From Hymenobacter elongatus (lineage in GTDB: Bacteria > Bacteroidota > Bacteroidia > Cytophagales > Hymenobacteraceae), in NCBI RefSeq assembly GCF_004745955.1, contig NZ_SRLD01000027.1, positions 1 to 64,000 of the forward strand: DNA of 64,000 bases, in the 5' to 3' direction. The position numbers and the translations under genes were made by a program. Shown here piece by piece: positions 32,461-41,584 of this stretch; position 1 is the first letter of the stretch, and the number at the start of each line of letters is the position of its first letter. Under the pieces are notes generated by a model. That model saw nothing but the letters and a program-made list of their open reading frames with translations. It ran no database searches and was not told the DNA's origin.

Positions 32461-33801
32461 ATGGATAAGTTTACTGACCCACACACCGGCGTCTTTTACA
32501 ACAAGCTCGGCATAACGGATGCCGTGGAATTAGAGCAGGCAACCAAGGATGCCTCCCTGCGCCGCCTGCAGGAACTGGCTGCCGGCTATGGCCCCCAGGG
32601 CGACACCTTTGATGCGCAGCAACTGCGGGCCGTGCATCAGGACTTGTTTCAGGATACCTTTGAGTGGGCCGGGCAAACCCGCCGGGAGGCCGGATTTCAG
32701 GGCGTCAAAGCCGCCGACCTGCCCGGCACCACCGCCGTGCCGATGCACTTTGCCCCCTTCGAGCGCATTGACGAGCGCCTGAACTCGCTGGGCGAGCAGC
32801 TCAAGCTTGAAAACAACCTCAAGGGCTTGCCCACGCCGGAAGCCTTCGCCGAGCGGGCCGCATACTACTTCGACCACTACAACCATGTACATGCCTTTCG
32901 CGAGGGCAACGGCCGCACGTTGCAGGCCACATTCGCCGAAATAGCCTTCCAGGCCGGCTACCAAGTGGACTTCAACCGGGAGCATGAAAAACTAAATCCC
33001 GCCCGTGACCAGGGCATCGTGAGCCTGCATGGGGGACAGCACAGGGAGCGGGACTTGCAGGCGCTGCAGGAGCTGTTTGCACGCAACACCACGCCTCTGC
33101 CTGGCGCGGAAGCTGACGCTGCCCGCCATCCGAGCCTGGCGCAGCCCTTGCGCAACGGGCCTACACCCGCTGTACGCCAGATAGAGCAGTTGCGCGATTT
33201 GGTAGCCGCGGCTCTCGCCATGCAGCAGCTCGTAGCCGGCGTGGATTACCGGCGCACCCACCGGGCGGACGCCCTGCTCAACCAGGTGCTCGACATTGAC
33301 CGCAACCCAGCGGCCGTAGTGCAGCACGGAGCCGTGTTGCAGAAGCTGCAGCAGGAAGTGGTGCTGGACAAGCGCTTTCAGGACCCGGCTTCGCAGCGGG
33401 AAACCGGCCGTTTCGGGGCCGCCCTGGCTGCCCTCCACCCACCAACCCCCGCGCTGGCCGTGACAATGGGGCCGGCTGCCTCTTCGCCCGCACAGCCATC
33501 CGCATCGGCAGAGTTTGTGCGAGCTGCCAAACAGCTGAGCGAAGGGCTGGATGCGCAGGGCTACCCGGGGCCCGCAGATAATTTACTGCGAGCCGCCAAA
33601 GCAGTAGAGAAATCCGCTTACCTGGGTGGGGCAAACCTACAGGCCGTGACGGAGGCCCTGACCCGGGCAGAAAAGCTGCCCGCGCTGGCTGAGGACGCCG
33701 CCACGCTGCGTACTGCAGGGCGCAGCTTGCAGGAAGCCCAGCGCGGTATGGCGTCGGCTTCCACTCCACCGAGCCGGGAAGCTGAAGGCCCCGAACGGTA
33801 G
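32461..33801 (+). CDS. Fic family toxin (AMP-transferase)
   Basis: A 446-residue protein. The Fic core has the active-site motif H144-A-F-R-E-G-N-G-R152, keeping catalytic His, acidic metal ligand and the GNGR anion hole; the usual HPF is HAF. The preceding FEWAGQTRREAGFQGVKAAD and the later helix belong to the same fold. The C-terminal 230 residues are a helical Ala/Gln-rich region containing two similar segments (AAKQLSEGLDAQGYPGPADN and AAKAVEKSAYLGGANLQAVT), perhaps a targeting or BID-like domain. Family members AMPylate host proteins such as gyrase. It is probably a plasmid addiction or inter-cell toxin module. Confidence 0.85.
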   Translation: MDKFTDPHTGVFYNKLGITDAVELEQATKDASLRRLQELAAGYGPQGDTFDAQQLRAVHQDLFQDTFEWAGQTRREAGFQGVKAADLPGTTAVPMHFAPFERIDERLNSLGEQLKLENNLKGLPTPEAFAERAAYYFDHYNHVHAFREGNGRTLQATFAEIAFQAGYQVDFNREHEKLNPARDQGIVSLHGGQHRERDLQALQELFARNTTPLPGAEADAARHPSLAQPLRNGPTPAVRQIEQLRDLVAAALAMQQLVAGVDYRRTHRADALLNQVLDIDRNPAAVVQHGAVLQKLQQEVVLDKRFQDPASQRETGRFGAALAALHPPTPALAVTMGPAASSPAQPSASAEFVRAAKQLSEGLDAQGYPGPADNLLRAAKAVEKSAYLGGANLQAVTEALTRAEKLPALAEDAATLRTAGRSLQEAQRGMASASTPPSREAEGPER

Positions 33802-33843
33802 CAGAGGGGTATGCTGCTCACTTAACTTATTCAAAGCCTACCT

Positions 33844-34170
33844 ATGAATCTGTTCATCGAAGCCGAATTTGAAGCGGCTAACTGGGAGTTGGAGCAACTG
33901 TTAGACCGTTGGCCCCAGCAGGCCGAACGCACGCTCACGCTGCTGGCAGCTTTGCAGGAGTTCTTTCGCCAAGGCGCTTGCCACTGGCCTGAGCAGGAGC
34001 CCCCGTGTCTGCCGGAGGGACCCATCTACGAAGCGCGCCGGGCCCGCGCGTGGTCCCACCGTGAGAACCCGGCCTTAGCTCAGCAGTACCTGGAGAACCG
34101 GCGACAGGCTGAGCAGGCACTAGATGCCCGCAGAAACCAAGCCGCTGCTGAATTGCCCGTGACGGAGTAG
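33844..34170 (+). CDS. Small hypothetical protein
   Basis: A 108-residue acidic helical protein: FIEAEFEAANWELEQLLDRW, then QQAERTLTLLAALQEFFRQG, and a C-terminal charged helix (SHRENPALAQQYLENRRQAE). No motif, membrane segment or signal peptide. It follows the fic gene by 42 bp and precedes a zinc-ribbon gene on the same strand. Function unknown. Confidence 0.55.
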   Translation: MNLFIEAEFEAANWELEQLLDRWPQQAERTLTLLAALQEFFRQGACHWPEQEPPCLPEGPIYEARRARAWSHRENPALAQQYLENRRQAEQALDARRNQAAAELPVTE

Positions 34171-34193
34171 CACCAATTCCTGCCTTTCCTGCC

Positions 34194-34391
34194 ATGAACA
34201 ACGATGAGCTACAATTTCTGCAGGAGCAACTGGATGCAACGGAATTGCTGGCTTGCGCCACCTGTCGGCAGGAGACCTTGCATGCCCACGTGGAAGTGTT
34301 GGAGCAGTACGCTCATGCCACGGAGTTATTGATGGAATGCACAGCCTGCGGCACGCGGCGCACGTGGATGCAGCTAGAAATGCCGGATTAA
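34194..34391 (+). CDS. Small zinc-ribbon protein
   Basis: 65 residues from ATG 34194. Two Cys pairs, ACATCRQET and CTACGTRR, separated by a helix (HVEVLEQYAHATELLM), form a typical zinc ribbon. Such small ribbons bind nucleic acid or partner proteins. It starts 23 bp after the previous gene and ends 50 bp before the acetyltransferase start. Function unknown. Confidence 0.6.
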   Translation: MNNDELQFLQEQLDATELLACATCRQETLHAHVEVLEQYAHATELLMECTACGTRRTWMQLEMPD

Positions 34392-34441
34392 CTCAGGCCG
34401 GCAGCAACGAGACCAGCCAAACTAAATCGTACACCTTTTGC

Positions 34442-35314
34442 ATGGCAAAGCTTTTAACATTCACGCGCTTTCAAGACTTCCTGGAGCACAACCGGGCGCA
34501 CATAGAAGCGCACTTTTATGTTTACTTCCACGTCTTTAAACTGCTTCCCCGCCTGCGAAGCAAGCAGGCGGGCGTCTTCAACGCCTACAACATCGTGGAT
34601 GAGGAGGGTCGCCAAATCATCGCCCTGCATGTTACCGGCAGCTATTACCTGTTTAGCTTTGGCTGGACAGCGCCAATGCTGGACTTGCTGGCCGCACAAG
34701 TGGAGGTCGGCAAATGCAAGCAGGACTTTCAGTTCCTGGGGCAGCGCGACCTGATTCTGGAACTGCTGCAAAAGCAGGAGTGCCAATGGTGGGTGCTCAA
34801 GGAGCGGCTTATTTACCAGTGCGATGAAGTGCTGGGCCAAAGCCATGTACCCAACGCCAGGGTTGAAAACGGCGGCCTGGAGGATGTGCACGCGCTTACC
34901 GAGATGACGTTGGCGTTTGATATCGACGAGTATCCCAACAAGCCCTACCGGGACGAGGACAAAGCATTTGGTCAAGTCCTGCACGGAATTGAGAACAACG
35001 GCCTGTTCGTGGTCAAAAGCCAGGGGGAAGTCTGCAGTATGGTGCAAGTAATAGAAACGGATGGGTACACCAAGCCCTTGTTGGGCAGCTTATACACGCT
35101 ACCCGAGCACCGGAACAAAGGGTACGCGTCGCTGCTACTTAGAACGGTAACGCAAGGGTTGCTGCAGCACCGCGGTGAGGCGTGCGGTCTGCTCTCGGAT
35201 ATTACCAATCCAGCGTCTAATAAAGCCTTTGTAAACGTGGGATACCGTCCCATTTACCATTGGATTAACATCATCATGGGCCAAGCAACTCCCGCCGAGG
35301 CTGCGTCCCAGTAG
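34442..35314 (+). CDS. GNAT family N-acetyltransferase
   Basis: A 290-residue protein from ATG 34442; a longer upstream frame overlaps the zinc-ribbon gene and lacks protein character. The C-terminal GNAT domain has FVVKSQGEVCSMVQVIETDG, the acetyl-CoA loop LPEHRNKGYASLLLRTVTQG near residue 222, and the closing ASNKAFVNVGYRPIYHW. The N-terminal half is a second, GNAT-like domain without the loop. The substrate is unknown. Proteins of this type often modify small molecules or antibiotics, which cannot be shown here. Confidence 0.78.
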   Translation: MAKLLTFTRFQDFLEHNRAHIEAHFYVYFHVFKLLPRLRSKQAGVFNAYNIVDEEGRQIIALHVTGSYYLFSFGWTAPMLDLLAAQVEVGKCKQDFQFLGQRDLILELLQKQECQWWVLKERLIYQCDEVLGQSHVPNARVENGGLEDVHALTEMTLAFDIDEYPNKPYRDEDKAFGQVLHGIENNGLFVVKSQGEVCSMVQVIETDGYTKPLLGSLYTLPEHRNKGYASLLLRTVTQGLLQHRGEACGLLSDITNPASNKAFVNVGYRPIYHWINIIMGQATPAEAASQ

Positions 35315-35587
35315 GTTCGAGAGAGCGTTGCCAAAACAGGCCGGTGCGCCACAAGTGGTAAGTCCAGGCCGGCAAGGCATCCGACCCTGCTCACTAGGGT
35401 AAACCAAGGCGTGGAAGGCCACCAAAGCGTGTTTAGATGCTGGTGCTTATCTGCTCAGCATCAGAAAGTTTAAAACTATGGCGTGAAACGCGCGCAAGTT
35501 GAACGATAGTTGGGAGTCGAAAGAAAAAAATACCTGCCGAGGACGTATTTACTGTTACCAGGGCACTAACAATCCTGGCTAATCAAC

Positions 35588-35863
35588 ATGGACACGTCAA
35601 TTGTGCATCTATCAAACCTGCTGGGCGAAATCCCAGCTTTCGCCCAGGTTGCCGCAGTATACGGTACTCAGGGAATTGCCAATGGTCGGGACGGCTTGAC
35701 CGTTCGGTACCCAGATGGCACCGAAACCTTTCACCCCTTATGCGTCGGCAGTCGGCCGTGGCTGCGGAAGTTGTTTCCCTGGCTCGGGTGGCGGGCAGAA
35801 GTCGGACACGATGCCGAATACCAGACTTTCGTGTTCAGGTTTTCCACCTATGGCCTTGGTTAA
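35588..35863 (+). pseudogene. Hypothetical gene truncated by the Tn3-like transposon
   Basis: The frame starts at ATG 35588 with protein-like sequence (MDTSIVHLSNLLGEIPAFAQ, VRYPDGTETFHPLCVGSRPW) but its last 5 codons and stop lie inside the transposon's left inverted repeat. The natural 3' end is therefore lost. Upstream 35315-35587 has no gene. The small beta-rich domain is not recognised. A Cys-rich reading frame on the other side of the transposon does not continue it in frame. Confidence 0.55.
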
Positions 35864-35887
35864 AAGTTTGGTACAAAAGTTAATCGG
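35850..35887. repeat. Tn3-like left terminal inverted repeat
   Basis: 38 bp beginning ATGGCCTTGGTTAAAAG. The matching right end is 39746-39783, identical in 37 of 38 positions. The resolvase stop (35880-35882) is inside. Confidence 0.9.
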
Positions 35888-36491
35888 TGGCCTTGGCAGC
35901 TGCCGCCTTTCGGTGCGCGTGGATGACCACCTTTCGGTGGCGTAAGTACTTGTAGAGGGTGACCTTGGAGATGTCCAGACGCCGGGCAATCTCGTTGACA
36001 CCGAGTTGCTGCTCACGGTAGAGCGTTTCGGCGATGATAGCCGTGCGTTCGGCCTGCTCGGAGAGGCCCCGCTGGCGGCCGCCCACCCGGCCCCGGGCGC
36101 GGGCCGCGGCCAGCCCGGCGTGGGTGCGTTCGCGAATCAGCTCCCGCTCAAACTCCGCGAGCGAGGCAAACAGGTTAAACACGAGCCGGCCCTGCGCGGA
36201 GGTCGTGTTGATGGCATCGGTGAGGGAAACCAGGCCCACCCCCAGCTGTTGGAAGTCGCCCACCACCTGCAGCAGGTGCTTGAGCGAGCGCCCCAAGCGG
36301 TCGAGCTTGTAGATGTAGACCGTGTCGCCGGTGCGCAGCTGCGTGAGCAGCCGCTCCAGTTCCGGGCGAGTGGTACTGGCGCCCGACACCTTTTCCTGGT
36401 AGATGGTTTCGCAGCCGGCTTTGGTTAGGGCATCGAGTTGCAGTTCCAGGTTCTGGTCGCGGGTCGAGACGCGGGCGTAGCCGATTTTCAT
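35880..36491 (-). CDS. tnpR: Serine resolvase of the Tn3-like transposon
   Basis: A 203-residue site-specific recombinase. The catalytic N-terminal domain has GYARVSTRDQN with nucleophile Ser9, YIYKLDRLGRSLKHLL and the E-helix FNLFASLAEFERELIRERTH. The C-terminal HTH follows GRVGGRQRGLSEQAERTAII and reads NEIARRLDISKVTLYKYLRH. It resolves cointegrates at the adjacent res site. Full length and intact. Confidence 0.93.
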   Translation of the reverse strand: MKIGYARVSTRDQNLELQLDALTKAGCETIYQEKVSGASTTRPELERLLTQLRTGDTVYIYKLDRLGRSLKHLLQVVGDFQQLGVGLVSLTDAINTTSAQGRLVFNLFASLAEFERELIRERTHAGLAAARARGRVGGRQRGLSEQAERTAIIAETLYREQQLGVNEIARRLDISKVTLYKYLRHRKVVIHAHRKAAAAKATD

Positions 36492-36684
36492 GGGGCAAAG
36501 TACAGGTTATCCGTCACGAAGGTACCCTTCTTTGTACTTTGATTGCTGAACAAGTTTTCTGTACCAAATCGGCTGGTTTTGGCGTGGCGTTACCCCAGCG
36601 GGGGGCGCCGGCAGACTTGTACAGAAATACGTTCGTTTTAGTGTACAAGCCAGCGGGCTACTTTTAGGATTTATTCCCCTCCTA
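36492..36684. promoter_or_regulatory. res recombination site and divergent promoters
   Basis: The intergenic region between tnpR and tnpA. A 34-bp subsite at 36616-36649 has symmetric ends CTTGTAC/GTGTACAAG. Related half-sites occur as TTTGTAC near 36531 and CTGTACCAAA near 36559. This spacing of several GTAC-containing dimer sites is what a three-subsite res region looks like; both promoters should lie here and be repressed by TnpR. Confidence 0.65.
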
Positions 36685-39600
36685 ATGGCCCGCCACTTGC
36701 CTTTACTCGATGCGACCCAGCGTCGCATGTTTGACCAGCCCCCGGTCTTCAATCAGCCGCAACGGCAACTCTTCTTCGCTTTGCCCGACTGGGCTACCCG
36801 GTTTCTGGATACGCTGCTGGCGCCGCACAGCCGGGGCGGCTTCGTGTTGCAGGTCGGCTACTTCAAGGCGACCGGGCGCTTCTTTCCCATTGACCGGTTC
36901 CTGGCGGCTGACCAGACCTACGTGCAGCAGCGTTATCACTTGGGAGCGGTTGAGTGGGCGCGCTACGACAAGGTCACCCGTTTCTACCACCGGGAGCAGA
37001 TTCTGCAGCAATTCGGGGTGCCGCCCTTCGAGCAGGTCGAGGCCGCCGTGCGGCAGCAAGTGACGCATTTTGCCCGCCAGCAGATGAACCCGGTGGCGGT
37101 GTTTCACTCCGCCGCCGATTACATCCGCGCCCATCGCTGGGAAGTGCCGACCTACGCGGCGCTGGCCGGCTTCGTCACGGAGGCCTTCCGCACGGTCGAG
37201 CAACAGCTCATCACGCAGCTAGCACACCACCTGACGCCGGCCGTGCGCCAGCAGCTGGACACCTTGTTTACCACGGAAGAAGATGCCCCGGCTCATTCGC
37301 ACCGGCCCTACCGCCTGACCACGCTCAAGCGCAGCCTGGAGCTGATGCGCCCAACGGCTATCCGCGCCAACGTGCAGGACTACGCCGTGCTGCAGACGCT
37401 GTTTAGCCAGGTGTACCCCGTGGTGCAGGCCCTGGACTTATCGGAGGAAGTGGTGCGCTACTACGCCCGCTACGTCGAGCGGACGCAGGTTTTTCAGGTA
37501 CAGCAGCAGGCCGACAAGAAATACCTGATGGTGCTCTGCTTCGTGGTCTACCAGTACTACCAGGTCGGCGACCTGCTGACCGAAACGCTGCTGCAGGCCG
37601 TGCAAACCCACCGCAACGCCGCCCAACGGGAAACGCAGGAGCGCGTCTACCGCCAGCAGCAGGACTCGGCCGGCCAGCTGCGCCAGGTGCTGGAAGGAGT
37701 GGTCAGCCACGGCGCGGCCCTGGCGCGGTTGGAAGAAGTCGCCTTTTCGTTTGCGCGCACCAACGAGGAGAAGGTGACGGCCTTGCTGGCCTGGCTGCAA
37801 ACCCCGGCCGTGGCGGATTTTGCGCAACTGGGCCACACGGCGCAGCAGTTACGCAAAGGAGGCGGGGGCAGTCGCATCGGCCCGTATTATCAGGTCGTAG
37901 AGGAGCGCTCGCGCGCCCTCCAGCGGCGGCTGGGCGAGATTTTGCGCACCGTGGCCTACGAAGGGGCGGCCGATAGCCCGCTGGCGCAGGCCCTTGCCCA
38001 GTACCGGGCGCGGGACGGACAGGTGAGCCCTCAGCCCCCGACGACCTTTTTGAAAGCCGCGGAACGAGCCGCCCTGGCGCAAGCCGAAAGCCCCGTTTCC
38101 CTGTACAAGGCCCTGCTGGCCGGCCATGTGGCCGACCACCTGAAAGCCGGCAAGCTGAACCTGGCCCACTCGCTGCGCTACCGACCCTTCGACACCTACC
38201 TGCTGGAGGCCGCCACTTGGGAGCGGCAGCAGGACGCGTTACTGGCGCAGACGGACCTCGTGCACCTGCGCCAGCCGGGGCCTTGGCTGGCCGGGTTACA
38301 AGCCAAACTGGCTACCGCTTTCGCTCGCACCTGTGAGCGGCTGGACGCCGGCACCAACCCCGGCGTGCGGGCGCGCGCCAATGGGCGACCCCGCTTCATG
38401 ACGCCGGCCCGGCCCCTGGACGGGGACGCCCCGGCACCGCGGCCGTTGTTTCCCGAGCCGGGGCTGATTTCGCTGCACGAGGTGCTGCACACGGTCAATC
38501 AGCAGTGCCGCTTCACTGACTGCCTCACCCACTGGAGCCCGCGCAATCGGCCGGCCCGGCCCGCGGAGCGGGTCTTCTTCGCCGGGGTCATGGCCTACGG
38601 CTGCAACCTGGGCCTGACCCGGATGGCCCACGCCACCAAGCACGTGGCCCAGTCCGCGCTGGAAAACACCGTCAACTGGTATTTCTCGCTCGACAACCTG
38701 CGCCGGGCCAACGACGCCGTGGTGGCCCTGACCGGCAAGCTGCCCGTTAGCCGCCTCTTCCAACGCCACCCCGAGGCGGTGCACACTTCCTCCGATGGCC
38801 AGAAGTACTACGTGGCCGTCGATTCGATTCACGCCACGCATTCGTACAAGTATTTTGGCCAGGAGAAGGGCATCGTTTCCTACGGCTTTCTCGACGACCG
38901 CCACCGGCTCTTTTACTCGACCACGTTCAGCTCGTCCGAACGCGAGGCCGCCTATCTGGTGGATGGCCTGCTGCACAACGACGTCGTGGAGTCCACCATC
39001 CACAGCACCGATACCCACGGCTTCACGGAAGTCAATTTCGCCCTCACCGCTTTGCTGGGGATTGAATTCGCGCCGCGCATCCAATCCTTTCAGGACCAGC
39101 AGCTCTACGCCTTCGCCGGCATGGACGTACCCGACCTGACGGCCTACAGCCTGGCGCCGGTCAAGTACATCGACCAGGGTCTTATTGAGGCCCAGTGGGA
39201 TACGCTCTTACGACTGGTCGTCAGCCTCAAGCAGAAGCACGTGACGGCCTCCACCCTGTTGCGCCGACTCAATTCTTATTCCCAGCAGCACCCCGTGTAC
39301 CTGGCCCTGCGCGAGTTGGGGCGGGTGGTGCGCACCGAATTTCTGCTCCGCTACATGGACGACCAGAGCCTGCGCAAGCGTATCGACGACCAGCTGGATA
39401 AGCTCGAAAGCACCCATACCTTCGCCCGGGCCGTATTCTACGGCCAAAACGGCCAGATTCCCTACGCCGGCAAGGAAGAGCAGCAGGTGGCTGACGCCTG
39501 CAAACAACTCGTGCAAAACACGATTGTGTGCTGGAACTGCCTCTACCTCAATCAGTATTTATTTCTGGCCCCGGCAGCCGAGCGCCAGGCAGTGGCCGCC

Positions 39601-39753
39601 GCCATCGCCGCCAGTTCGCCCGTGAGTTGGCAGCACATTAACCTGCACGGCGAGTTTGACTTCTCGGATGATGCCCTCAAAGACTCGCTCCGCTTTGACA
39701 TGGAAGCCCTCTTCGCCTTCAACTGGGAACAGGTTCCGGACCCGTCCGATTAA
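36685..39753 (+). CDS. tnpA: Tn3 family transposase
   Basis: A 1022-residue transposase, normal length for the family. The N-terminal DUF4158 region has QPQRQLFFALPDWATRFLDT and FVLQVGYFKATGRFFP. The catalytic domain shows D713 in YYVAVDSIHATHSYKYFG and D776 in IHSTDTHGFTEVNFALTALL, with the third acidic residue expected near 880 in LRELGRVVRTEFLLRYM. It replicatively transposes the element. The stop codon lies inside the right inverted repeat. It appears intact. Confidence 0.94.
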   Translation: MARHLPLLDATQRRMFDQPPVFNQPQRQLFFALPDWATRFLDTLLAPHSRGGFVLQVGYFKATGRFFPIDRFLAADQTYVQQRYHLGAVEWARYDKVTRFYHREQILQQFGVPPFEQVEAAVRQQVTHFARQQMNPVAVFHSAADYIRAHRWEVPTYAALAGFVTEAFRTVEQQLITQLAHHLTPAVRQQLDTLFTTEEDAPAHSHRPYRLTTLKRSLELMRPTAIRANVQDYAVLQTLFSQVYPVVQALDLSEEVVRYYARYVERTQVFQVQQQADKKYLMVLCFVVYQYYQVGDLLTETLLQAVQTHRNAAQRETQERVYRQQQDSAGQLRQVLEGVVSHGAALARLEEVAFSFARTNEEKVTALLAWLQTPAVADFAQLGHTAQQLRKGGGGSRIGPYYQVVEERSRALQRRLGEILRTVAYEGAADSPLAQALAQYRARDGQVSPQPPTTFLKAAERAALAQAESPVSLYKALLAGHVADHLKAGKLNLAHSLRYRPFDTYLLEAATWERQQDALLAQTDLVHLRQPGPWLAGLQAKLATAFARTCERLDAGTNPGVRARANGRPRFMTPARPLDGDAPAPRPLFPEPGLISLHEVLHTVNQQCRFTDCLTHWSPRNRPARPAERVFFAGVMAYGCNLGLTRMAHATKHVAQSALENTVNWYFSLDNLRRANDAVVALTGKLPVSRLFQRHPEAVHTSSDGQKYYVAVDSIHATHSYKYFGQEKGIVSYGFLDDRHRLFYSTTFSSSEREAAYLVDGLLHNDVVESTIHSTDTHGFTEVNFALTALLGIEFAPRIQSFQDQQLYAFAGMDVPDLTAYSLAPVKYIDQGLIEAQWDTLLRLVVSLKQKHVTASTLLRRLNSYSQQHPVYLALRELGRVVRTEFLLRYMDDQSLRKRIDDQLDKLESTHTFARAVFYGQNGQIPYAGKEEQQVADACKQLVQNTIVCWNCLYLNQYLFLAPAAERQAVAAAIAASSPVSWQHINLHGEFDFSDDALKDSLRFDMEALFAFNWEQVPDPSD

Positions 39754-39783
39754 CTTTTGGACCAAACTTTTAACCAAGGCCAT
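39746..39783. repeat. Tn3-like right terminal inverted repeat
   Basis: 38 bp ending CTTTTAACCAAGGCCAT, the inverted partner of 35850-35887. The tnpA stop codon lies inside it. Confidence 0.9.
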
Positions 39784-39886
39784 CCTTAAGCCCCTGGCCG
39801 GCGACTGCTGCGTGTACTGCTCCTATGGCACCGTTCCCTGCCCACCCATTCAGGAGCAGGGCAAAGGAGCCTGCGGCTGCTGCTAA
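39784..39886 (+). pseudogene. C-terminal fragment of a Cys-rich small protein
   Basis: Right after the transposon end a frame reads KPLAGDCCVYCSYGTVPCPP then IQEQGKGACGCC before a stop. Seven Cys in 30 residues, as CC, C, C, C and CC, is a metal-binding pattern. There is no start in this piece; the 5' part was probably lost with the transposon event. It does not join in frame to the truncated gene on the left. Function unknown. Confidence 0.4.
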
Positions 39887-39946
39887 CCCTTTTTCACGAA
39901 CTGGCTTAGGCAGCCCCGCAAATTCATGCCTGCTGGTTTACTGCGA

Positions 39947-40876
39947 TTAGCGCAGCCCTTGCATTTTCAAAAACAGGCCGCCGGGATTTTTGGTGGCTTT
40001 GATTTTGTCGGTTTTGAGCTTGTAGATAAAGGCAAACAGCGCGTCGACATGCTTTGCCGACTGCAGAATGTCCTGTACCAGCTTGGGCTCAGCAATGCCC
40101 AGGGTTTCCAGGTGCTTGCGGGCCAGCTGCACCTTGGCGTCATCGGCTTCCAACTCGAAGGGGATGGGCAACTGCTGTGGCACCTGGGTGTTGACGTAGA
40201 ACTTGATGCTCTGGTAGGAGCGCCCCTTTTTGAGCAGTTCGTACTTGATGCGCAGGTCGGTGTGCTCGTTGATTTGGGTGGTGGCCACGTCGAGCACGTA
40301 CTTCTGCAGGGAGGATATCTGCGCATACTGCTCGGGCTCCTTGCCCGAGAGGTCCTTGAGCTTGAGCATGGCCTTGAACTCATCCAAGGAGTAAGTCTTG
40401 GTTTCCCCGATGTCTTTCCACTGCGAAGCCAGTTGGTAGATGCGCTTGGCATATTTGCTCGAAAGGCTAAATGCAGCCTGCAGCCGGTAAGAGGTGAAGT
40501 TGCTCTTCAGGTCAATCAGAAAGGGCCGCATGCGCTCGGATATCTCCAGCTCGATGGTGCCCTCGCCCTTGCGGTACAGCGCCGAGGCCAGCAGGCTCAC
40601 TTGCAGTAGGGTCTTGCCGTTCTCAATGTGGTACACTCGGCTGTTGAGGTTCTCAGTGGATTCCAGCAACTGCTTGTAGTTCCAGGTGCGGCCGGTTAAC
40701 TCCATCAGCTCCTGCACCCGGATTTCGTAGATGGTGCCGGACTTGTCCTGCTTGGTCAGCTTGGAGAGCAGCGAGAAGACGATGTCCATCTCGCAGGCAC
40801 TCATCTCGTAGCGGGCCGTCGTCAGTGCGTTATGCTGCCGGATTTCTAGCGGAGCGGTGGATTCGGGCGCGGCCAT
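39947..40876 (-). CDS. repB: Rep_3 family replication initiator (RepB-like)
   Basis: A 309-residue initiator with two winged-helix domains. The first contains HNALTTARYEMSACEMDIVF, LSKLTKQDKSGTIYEIRVQE and LMELTGRTWNYKQLLESTEN. The second contains FTSYRLQAAFSLSSKYAKRI then YQLASQWKDIGETKTYSLDE. This is the Rep_3 (PF01051-type) pattern of iteron plasmids. It binds the iterons directly upstream (40981-41307) to open the origin and to repress itself. A TATGTTTG -7 element lies 26 bp before the start. Confidence 0.92.
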   Translation of the reverse strand: MAAPESTAPLEIRQHNALTTARYEMSACEMDIVFSLLSKLTKQDKSGTIYEIRVQELMELTGRTWNYKQLLESTENLNSRVYHIENGKTLLQVSLLASALYRKGEGTIELEISERMRPFLIDLKSNFTSYRLQAAFSLSSKYAKRIYQLASQWKDIGETKTYSLDEFKAMLKLKDLSGKEPEQYAQISSLQKYVLDVATTQINEHTDLRIKYELLKKGRSYQSIKFYVNTQVPQQLPIPFELEADDAKVQLARKHLETLGIAEPKLVQDILQSAKHVDALFAFIYKLKTDKIKATKNPGGLFLKMQGLR

Positions 40877-40902
40877 ACGCAGCTACTGTGGTGATACAAA
40901 GC

Positions 40903-40910
40903 AAACATAC
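40903..40910 (-). promoter_or_regulatory. Bacteroidota -7 element for the rep gene
   Basis: On the minus strand TATGTTTG matches TAnnTTTG. It lies 26 bp upstream of the rep ATG, between the gene and the iterons, so iteron-bound Rep could block it. Confidence 0.6.
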
Positions 40911-40980
40911 GGCTTAAATTGGAAACTAATAGAGCCAAATCCTGAATCTATCAGCAAGCATTAGCGGGCTGAGCTCGCTG

Positions 40981-41307
40981 GCTTATAAAAGCTATTAGTT
41001 AGACTTATAAAAGCTATTAGTTCGCCGGACGCGAGTTTTCAGTAAAGCTTATGAAAGCTATTAGTTAGACTTATAAAAGCTATTAGTTCGCCGCTTGTCA
41101 GGGGGTGGCTTCAGGAGCTGCGAAGCACGAGTGACTTATAAAAGCTATTAGTTCTGCGCGAGTGAGACTATTGATAGACCTGTGAATCGGGCCTATTAGT
41201 TAGCTTATGAAACCTATTAGTTCGGCTTATGAAACCTATTAGTCAGCTTATGAAACCTATTACCTCGCTTATAAGACCTATTATTTGGCTTATAAAACCT
41301 ATTACTA
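40981..41307. repeat. Iteron array of the replication origin
   Basis: Eleven copies of a 20-bp iteron, starting at 40981, 41003, 41047, 41069, 41134, 41182 (degenerate), 41203, 41225, 41246, 41267 and 41288. Copies 1-5 carry the core AAAGCTATTAGTT; copies 7-11 carry AAACCTATTA. Neighbouring starts are 21-22 bp apart, two helical turns, so bound Rep lines up on one face. A GC-rich block (41090-41130) splits the array. Confidence 0.93.
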
Positions 41308-41584
41308 AAGCCACTTAAGACACTGAGGTACAAAAAGTTGCGAGCCCTGCAAATACTTTAAAATACTTAAAATACTCACAAACTTGTTGAAGCTAGAGTA
41401 CAAAAGCTTTTAAAATGGTGGTTCAGGACGAAACCGAAACGAAAACAACAAAAAAAGGAGTCTAAATAAGCACATAATGCGATTGCACTTTTTAAATATT
41501 TTTTTACCTTTTTCTACTATTTGGACCTCCTGTCTATACCTCAAAGATAACTTAAAAACTGCTCTGAAAGCTCACAGAAGGCTC

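Larger units (their letters stand above)
35850..39783. mobile_element. Tn3-family transposon (resolvase plus transposase only)
   Basis: A 3934-bp element with 38-bp terminal inverted repeats (35850-35887 and 39746-39783) that differ at one position. It contains only a serine resolvase gene (minus), a res region and a tnpA gene (plus), divergently arranged, with no cargo. No clear 5-bp target duplication is seen at these ends. The stop codons of both genes lie within the inverted repeats. Confidence 0.9.

Noticed and set aside
38296..39084. 262-codon minus-strand frame opposite tnpA
   Set aside because: Shadow of the transposase catalytic domain; no independent evidence.
40981..41307. CRISPR array as an explanation for the regular 20-bp repeats
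   Set aside because: Repeats are 21-22 bp apart with almost no spacer, lie next to a Rep_3 gene and lack cas genes; they are iterons.
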